This document shows positions 7,447 to 10,715 of a stretch of 10,715 nucleotides of DNA, one piece after another (within the stretch, counting starts at the first letter, position 1; each line of letters opens with the position of its first letter). Both the position numbers and the translations under genes were made by a program. The notes beneath the pieces are model-generated. The model was not told where the DNA came from and made no database searches. It worked only from the letters and a program-made list of their open reading frames with translations. Where the stretch lies: assembly GCA_964462295.1 (NCBI GenBank), contig CAYWXH010000056.1, positions 1 through 10,715 on the forward strand, given 5' to 3'. Origin of the DNA: JALVIU01 sp964462295. GTDB taxonomy: Bacteria > Atribacterota > JALVIU01.

Positions 7447-8163
7447 TTGGAAACCTTAGAGAGATTTGAAAGGCAGATAAAACTTATTGGAAGAGAAGGA
7501 CAAAAAAAACTAAAAGATACAACTATAGGAGTTGTAGGTGTAGGAGGGATAGGGGGTCCCGCCCTCCTATCCCTTGCATATGCAGGTATTGGCAATTTCG
7601 TTATTATTGAAAATGATCGGGTAGAGATATCCAACCTAAATAGACAGATATTTTATACATATCATGATATAGATAGGCCAAAAGTGGATGTGGTATGGGA
7701 TAGACTAAAAGAGATAAACCCAGATATAAATATAAAAGTTTACAATATGAAATTGGAAGAGATAGATAATCCTCCCAGAGTAGATATATGGATAGATGGA
7801 CTTGACAACTTCTCTGCCAGGCTTCTCTTAAATGAAATAGCAATAAAATCAAATACCCCTCTTATTCATGGAGGGATAGAGGGATTCTACGGTGAGGTAA
7901 TGACTATCATTCCCTATAGGGGGGCCTGTTTTTCATGTCTTTTTCCTTCTCCTATAAAGAAGAAGGAAAATATTCAAGTCCTCGCACCCCATGCTATAAT
8001 AATTGGGGCTATAATGGCAAGTGAAGCCCTTAAAGTTGTTCTCTTTCCAGAGAAGGTAAAGCCTGGTAAATTTTATTCCATTGACCTACTAGATTTAGAG
8101 ATAACACATATAGAAACAGAAAAAGATCCTAATTGTCCTGTATGTGGAATACCTAAACCATAG
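7447..8163 (+). CDS. ThiF/MoeB/HesA family adenylating (E1-like) enzyme
   Basis: This 238-residue protein matches the ThiF/MoeB fold throughout. It has the N-terminal RFERQIKLIG segment with the arginine finger region (R6/R9), the ATP-binding loop GVGGIGG (31-37), the acidic end of strand two at IENDRVE, SNLNRQ (62-67), catalytic-type DGLDNFSAR around D120, and two zinc pairs, C161-x2-C164 and C230-x2-C233. Such enzymes adenylate the C-terminal Gly-Gly of ThiS or MoaD ubiquitin-like proteins for sulfur transfer. No rhodanese domain is fused, and no ThiS/MoaD or other thiamine or molybdopterin gene is nearby, so the pathway cannot be assigned. The length equals short HesA/ThiF members. The TTG start is argued by the upstream AGGGG and conserved N-terminus. 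Its 3' end overlaps the convergent PseG-like gene by 11 bp. Confidence 0.92.
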   Translation: METLERFERQIKLIGREGQKKLKDTTIGVVGVGGIGGPALLSLAYAGIGNFVIIENDRVEISNLNRQIFYTYHDIDRPKVDVVWDRLKEINPDINIKVYNMKLEEIDNPPRVDIWIDGLDNFSARLLLNEIAIKSNTPLIHGGIEGFYGEVMTIIPYRGACFSCLFPSPIKKKENIQVLAPHAIIIGAIMASEALKVVLFPEKVKPGKFYSIDLLDLEITHIETEKDPNCPVCGIPKP

Positions 8164-9142
8164 AAAGAATCATATCTTTTACCCGAAGGGCACCCTTTCC
8201 ATCTATAAGGTTTCTCCCTATTTTACCTTTTTTCTCCCTTGCATCATAAGGTATAAGCTCCTCTAAAGCCAAAATCAGTTTGTCCATAAGACCCTCTTCA
8301 TCCCACCACCCTATATACTGAATAAAACCCTCTTTTTCCCATCCAGCTATATTATTTTTTTGATTATCTGCAATACCTATAACAATAGGAGAAAGACCTA
8401 TCCTTGCAAACTCATAGAGTGTCTGTCCACCAGCAGATATAGCAATATCGGAATCAAGCATAACCTCTTTCATCTTATTGGCATCGGGAGATAAAACAAA
8501 AAGAGTATTCTTGTCTTTATTTTCTTTTATTTTGTCTATATTACCAAATGCATTCCCTATTACTACAACTTTTGAAAAATTAGGGAATCTCTGAGATAAT
8601 ACTTGTAAAACTCTCGGGGTAAGATTCCTACTATCATCCCCACCAAAGGTTATCATTATCTGTCTTGGGGAAGTTCTTATCTTTTTCTCTGGCACATCCC
8701 AAAACTCTTTCCTCAAAAGGGCATATTTTGACCCTAAAAGATAAAAGATATCATCTCGTTTTGGGTATCCTAAATTATCTCCATAAATGTTTCCATTTAC
8801 CACTATCCCTCTTGGATACTCTACCCTTTTATTATCATCTATATAGACAGGAAGTTTTACCAACTTTTCAAATCTTTCGTAAAAAAGAGATGATGCAAGA
8901 TATGAATCTACTATGCCTATATTTGCATATTGAATTATATCTAAAAGCTTTTGTTTTTCTTTTAGCCAATCAAAGAGCACATAATCTCTTCCCCTTAAGA
9001 TTTTAGATACAGAACTGTCACCATTTATTATAAATAAAGGTTCTATATTATCCTCTAAAAATGCATCATATAAAGCACTACATCTTGCTATATGCCCAAA
9101 CCCTATATTTTTTCCACCTTCTGTAAGAATATATACCCTCAT
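8153..9142 (-). CDS. PseG-like nucleotide-sugar hydrolase / predicted GT-B glycosyltransferase
   Basis: This 329-residue protein has the GT-B two-domain layout of PseG (UDP-2,4-diacetamido-2,4,6-trideoxy-altropyranose hydrolase) and its LegG relatives. The N-terminal GFGHIARC motif contains H17, the position of the catalytic His in PseG. YIDDNKR follows at 100-106, the inter-domain MITFGGDDSRN at 163-173, and the nucleotide-binding SAGGQTLYEFARIG at 236-249. The family removes UDP during pseudaminic or legionaminic acid synthesis, used for flagellin or surface glycans. No PseB/C/F/H/I gene is visible, so it could instead be a related spore-coat-type glycosyltransferase. ATG 9142 has GGAG about eight bases upstream, inside the end of the preceding small gene, and the gap between them is 3 bp. 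The 3' end overlaps the ThiF-like gene. Confidence 0.72.
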   Translation of the reverse strand: MRVYILTEGGKNIGFGHIARCSALYDAFLEDNIEPLFIINGDSSVSKILRGRDYVLFDWLKEKQKLLDIIQYANIGIVDSYLASSLFYERFEKLVKLPVYIDDNKRVEYPRGIVVNGNIYGDNLGYPKRDDIFYLLGSKYALLRKEFWDVPEKKIRTSPRQIMITFGGDDSRNLTPRVLQVLSQRFPNFSKVVVIGNAFGNIDKIKENKDKNTLFVLSPDANKMKEVMLDSDIAISAGGQTLYEFARIGLSPIVIGIADNQKNNIAGWEKEGFIQYIGWWDEEGLMDKLILALEELIPYDAREKKGKIGRNLIDGKGALRVKDMILSMV

Positions 9143-9145
9143 CTT

Positions 9146-9433
9146 CTAATCTCCATCAGATGCGAATCTCCTCTCACTCATAGAATACATATCTATCTCT
9201 ACTATGGTATTTTCCTTCTCTTTTTCTTTTATCTCTTCTAGTTTTTCTTTATAATTTTTTCCTTCTACAATCTCTACATTACCCATTTCATTTGCAAAAT
9301 TAATTACATTTGGGTGTGGAGTAAACTTTACCACTACATAAGCCTTTTCAAATCCCCTAGTTTCCATATAGGATTTCATACCCCTTAAATCCATTATTCC
9401 CAATCTATCTGTCTTTGTTACTATAATCTTCAT
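9146..9433 (-). CDS. Small alpha/beta protein of unknown function, first gene of the PseG-like unit
   Basis: I do not recognise this 95-residue protein. Its predicted pattern is strand (KIIVTK), helix (MKSYMETRGF), strand (KAYVVVKF), helix (HPNVINFANEMG), strand (VEIVEG), charged helix (YKEKLEEIKEKEKE) and strand (TIVEID), a small Rossmann-like alternation with no membrane segment and no cysteines. It is surely a real gene: it has a strong AAGGAGGGTG ribosome binding site five bases before ATG 9433, a well-formed promoter at 9490-9462, and a gap of only 3 bp to the PseG-like gene downstream. Co-transcription suggests a role in nucleotide-sugar or glycan work, perhaps as a partner or a detached domain of that enzyme. 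This is inference from context only. Confidence 0.75.
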   Translation of the reverse strand: MKIIVTKTDRLGIMDLRGMKSYMETRGFEKAYVVVKFTPHPNVINFANEMGNVEIVEGKNYKEKLEEIKEKEKENTIVEIDMYSMSERRFASDGD

Positions 9434-9461
9434 TTCACCCTCCTTACCAAATTTTTCTGAA

Positions 9462-9490
9462 ATTTTATCATTTTACGAAAAAAAAGTCAA
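9462..9490 (-). promoter_or_regulatory. Promoter with extended -10 for the small-protein/PseG-like unit
   Basis: Read on the minus strand: TTGACT (9490-9485), a 17-bp spacer, then TAAAAT (9467-9462, 5/6 match to TATAAT). TG at 9470-9469 gives an extended -10 (TGATAAAAT). The predicted start near 9455 leaves a leader of about 22 bases containing AAGGAGGGTG before ATG 9433. Confidence 0.75.
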
Positions 9491-9510
9491 AGACCCCCTT
9501 GACTTTTTTT
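9479..9510. repeat. Perfect 12-bp inverted repeat carrying two back-to-back -35 boxes
   Basis: AAAAAAAGTCAA (9479-9490) and TTGACTTTTTTT (9499-9510) are exact reverse complements around the 8-base centre agaccccc. Each arm contains an outward-facing TTGACT -35 box. It resembles a terminator hairpin, but both flanking units are transcribed away from it, so the symmetry is best explained as paired promoter elements or an operator. Confidence 0.8.
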
Positions 9511-9527
9511 AAAAATGCTGGTATATT
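9499..9527 (+). promoter_or_regulatory. Promoter with extended -10 for the tRNA / zinc-ribbon / rnpB unit
   Basis: TTGACT (9499-9504), a 17-bp spacer, then TATATT (9522-9527, 5/6), with TG at 9519-9520 giving TGGTATATT. The predicted start near 9534 puts the tRNA 5' end only about ten bases downstream. Confidence 0.8.
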
Positions 9528-9543
9528 TTGTAAAGTGAGTTCA

Positions 9544-9617
9544 GGGCCCATAGCTCAGTTTGGAAGAGCAACCGGCTCATAACCGGTAGGTCCCAGGTTC
9601 GAGGCCTGGTGGGCCCA
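9544..9617 (+). tRNA. tRNA with CAU anticodon, probably tRNA-Ile2 (AUA); elongator Met possible
   Basis: All four arms fold perfectly over 74 bases. The acceptor is GGGCCCA/TGGGCCC with discriminator A9617, the D stem is GCTC/GAGC, the anticodon stem is ACCGG/CCGGT with loop CTCATAA (CAT at 9578-9580), and the T stem is CCAGG/CCTGG with loop TTCGAGG. It is not the initiator: position 1 pairs with 72 (G-C) and the anticodon stem lacks the three G-C pairs. Pairs 4-69 and 5-68 are both C-G, which in E. coli are determinants for lysidine modification by TilS, favouring tRNA-Ile that reads AUA. CCA is not encoded (TCT follows), so it must be added enzymatically. G at T-loop position 60 is slightly unusual. 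Confidence 0.93.
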
Positions 9618-9645
9618 TCTTCCTCTAAACCATAAAGGAGGGGTC

Positions 9646-10356
9646 ATGCATCCCGAATTAAAACTCCTAATCTCTCTTCAAGACATAGACCACCAAATTG
9701 AGTTTTACGAAAGGGAAATAAAAAGTCAAAGAAAAAATTTGGCCGAAATACAAGAAGAAAAAAGAGGTACTAAAGAACTCATTGAAAAGGTAAAAAAAGA
9801 AGAAAAAGATTCCCTATTTACCCTTAAAAAAGAGGAAGAAAACTTAAGAGAAATTGAATATAAAATAGAACAAAAGAAAAATGAACTATTTTCTGGAAAA
9901 TTTACTACTTCCAAGGAGCTTTTAGGTTTCCAAAAGGAACTTAAGCGTCTTGAGGAGGAAAAGGATAAAAAAGAGACAGATATCTTACTCCTTATGGAAA
10001 AATACGAGAAACTAAAAGAAGATGTTAAAGAAGCCGAAAACAAATTTGAAAAAAAGATAAAAAAATTAGAAGGAAAAATCAAAGATATAGAGATAGAACT
10101 TGAAAAAATAGAAAAAGAACTTGAACATCTTTTTAGAAAAAGAGAAGAGATAAAAAAACAGATAGATCAGAAATATTTAAACCTATATGAAAAAATAAAA
10201 GAAGAAAAGATAGAAGTTGTGGTAAAGGTAGCAGGTGAGACCTGCACAGGGTGTCATCTAGACCTACCAGGCAAAGTGCTAGATCTTGTACGCCACAATG
10301 AAGATATAATTACCTGTCCTAATTGTGGACGGATACTCTATACAGATGAGGAGTAG
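9646..10356 (+). CDS. Coiled-coil protein with C-terminal C4 zinc ribbon (CT398/zf-RING_7 type)
   Basis: This 236-residue soluble protein is almost entirely long charged helices. Residues about 10-190 form an antiparallel coiled-coil, with the conserved-looking turn around FTTSKELLGFQKEL (86-99). A C-terminal zinc ribbon then has pairs C200-x2-C203 and C224-x2-C227. This is the layout of the widespread CT398-like family (PF02591), whose members have proposed links to RNA metabolism or secretion but no settled function. The gene sits between a tRNA and rnpB; to my knowledge this family is often found next to rnpB, hinting at a role near RNase P or tRNA processing. Start ATG 9646 has AGGAGG at 9636-9641. 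It follows the tRNA by 28 bases with no promoter between, so it is likely co-transcribed. Its last four codons overlap the rnpB P1 helix. Confidence 0.88.
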   Translation: MHPELKLLISLQDIDHQIEFYEREIKSQRKNLAEIQEEKRGTKELIEKVKKEEKDSLFTLKKEEENLREIEYKIEQKKNELFSGKFTTSKELLGFQKELKRLEEEKDKKETDILLLMEKYEKLKEDVKEAENKFEKKIKKLEGKIKDIEIELEKIEKELEHLFRKREEIKKQIDQKYLNLYEKIKEEKIEVVVKVAGETCTGCHLDLPGKVLDLVRHNEDIITCPNCGRILYTDEE

Positions 10357-10711
10357 TTCAGGTGGTCGCGCATAGGGTTTCCCTATGTGAGGAAAGTCCG
10401 GGCTCCACAGAGCAGGGTGCCGGGTAACACCCGGTGGGGGTGACCCCAAGGAAAGTGCCACAGAAAACAGACCGCCCTATAATTTTTCATAGGGTAAGGG
10501 TGAAAAGGTAGGGTAAGAGCCTACCGGGCAGGTGGTAACACCTGTCGCATGGCAAACCCCACCCGGAGCAAGGCCAAGCAGGGGGGATGAGGCTGCTCGC
10601 TGACCCTCGGGTAGGCCGCATGAGGCAGGAGGTAACTCCTGTCCCAGATAAATGACCACCACCTACGGATTTCCGTAGGTACAGAACCCGGCTTATGAGC
10701 TGCTCCTCATC
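10345..10711 (+). ncRNA. rnpB: RNase P RNA, bacterial type A
   Basis: This is the catalytic RNA that trims tRNA 5' leaders. The conserved blocks are all present: GAGGAAAGTCCGGGC from 10389, CACAGAAAACAGACCGCC at 10459-10476, GGTAAGAGCCTACCGG near 10513, GGAGCAAGGCCAAGCAG near 10565, AGATAAATGACCACC near 10646, and ACAGAACCCGGCTTAT at 10681-10696. The ends are set by P1: 10345-10359 pairs with 10697-10711 over 15 bp with two G-U wobbles. P2 is GGTGGTC (10361-10367) with GACCACC (10654-10660), P3 is CATAGGG-TTT-CCCTATG, P12 is CCCTAT/ATAGGG, and P18 is a perfect ACCTACGG/CCGTAGGT hairpin at 10661-10680. The 367-nt length is normal. The 5' end lies inside the coding region upstream; any terminator is beyond the window. 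Confidence 0.97.
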
Positions 10712-10715
10712 CTTT

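Noticed and set aside
8164..8240. aagggcaccctt as the hairpin of a terminator for the ThiF-like operon
   Set aside because: The stem is five base pairs with a two-base loop, which cannot form as written, and the T-run is over 40 bases further on.
8665..9006. 113-codon open frame on the plus strand opposite the PseG-like gene
   Set aside because: It has no ribosome binding site, and the opposite strand carries clear PseG motifs across the same span.
9479..9510. Hairpin followed by a T-run, looking like a rho-independent terminator
   Set aside because: Both neighbouring units are transcribed away from it, so no transcript runs into it, and each arm contains a -35 box with a correctly spaced extended -10.
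9544..9617. Initiator tRNA-fMet
   Set aside because: Bases 1 and 72 pair (G-C), and the anticodon stem ACCGG/CCGGT lacks the three consecutive G-C pairs of initiators.
10305..10310. Perfect TATAAT inside the zinc-ribbon gene, as an rnpB promoter
   Set aside because: No acceptable -35 lies 16-18 bp upstream (TTGTAC at 10286 leaves only 13 bp), and the start would fall about 28 nt before P1. AT-rich coding DNA gives such hexamers by chance. It remains possible but unsupported.
10477..10662. 61-codon open frame on the minus strand over rnpB
   Set aside because: It lies wholly within the conserved RNase P RNA, has no ribosome binding site and encodes low-plausibility Pro/Gly/Cys-rich sequence.

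Overview
The window looks like chromosome from an AT-rich, probably thermophilic bacterium whose lineage I cannot name. Coding strands are purine-rich (AAA/GAA, AGA/AGG Arg, very frequent ATA Ile). The structured RNAs are strikingly GC-rich against this background: by hand count the tRNA is 46/74 G+C. That contrast is typical of growth at high temperature. A REP-like palindrome (gcaatctct ... agagattgccacg) at the left edge belongs to a class of dispersed intergenic repeat known from several phyla, so it does not settle the taxonomy.

Region 1 (1-316) holds the truncated palindromic repeat, decayed AT-rich sequence and a promoter. Region 2 (317-8163) is one tightly packed plus-strand run of eight genes with overlaps or gaps of 10 bp or less: an Hpt phosphotransfer protein, a soluble PAS/GAF hybrid histidine kinase with a receiver domain, a Nudix hydrolase, an ABC-2 type exporter (ATPase and permease), a membrane-anchored TPR-like protein with a pseudopilin-like tail, an imidazolonepropionase-like amidohydrolase and a ThiF/MoeB-type adenylating enzyme. 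The phosphorelay parts are present, but no DNA-binding output regulator is seen. Region 3 (8153-9433, minus strand) is a two-gene unit: a small unrecognised alpha/beta protein and a PseG-like nucleotide-sugar hydrolase or glycosyltransferase. Its 3' end overlaps the ThiF-like gene convergently by 11 bp.

Region 4 (9434-10715) begins with a compact divergent promoter pair. The two -35 boxes form the arms of a perfect 12-bp inverted repeat. One promoter drives region 3; the other drives a CAU-anticodon tRNA (probably the AUA-decoding tRNA-Ile2), a coiled-coil/zinc-ribbon protein and the type A RNase P RNA (rnpB). The last codons of the zinc-ribbon gene also form the 5' strand of the P1 helix of rnpB, so mRNA and ribozyme overlap. 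An RNase P substrate and the RNase P ribozyme therefore appear to sit in one transcription unit.

I see no CRISPR array, defence island, transposase or clear new machinery. The most unusual signals are the promoter architecture, the rnpB-coding overlap, the assignment of the tRNA, and the orphan phosphorelay joined to a transporter and TPR module of unknown purpose.
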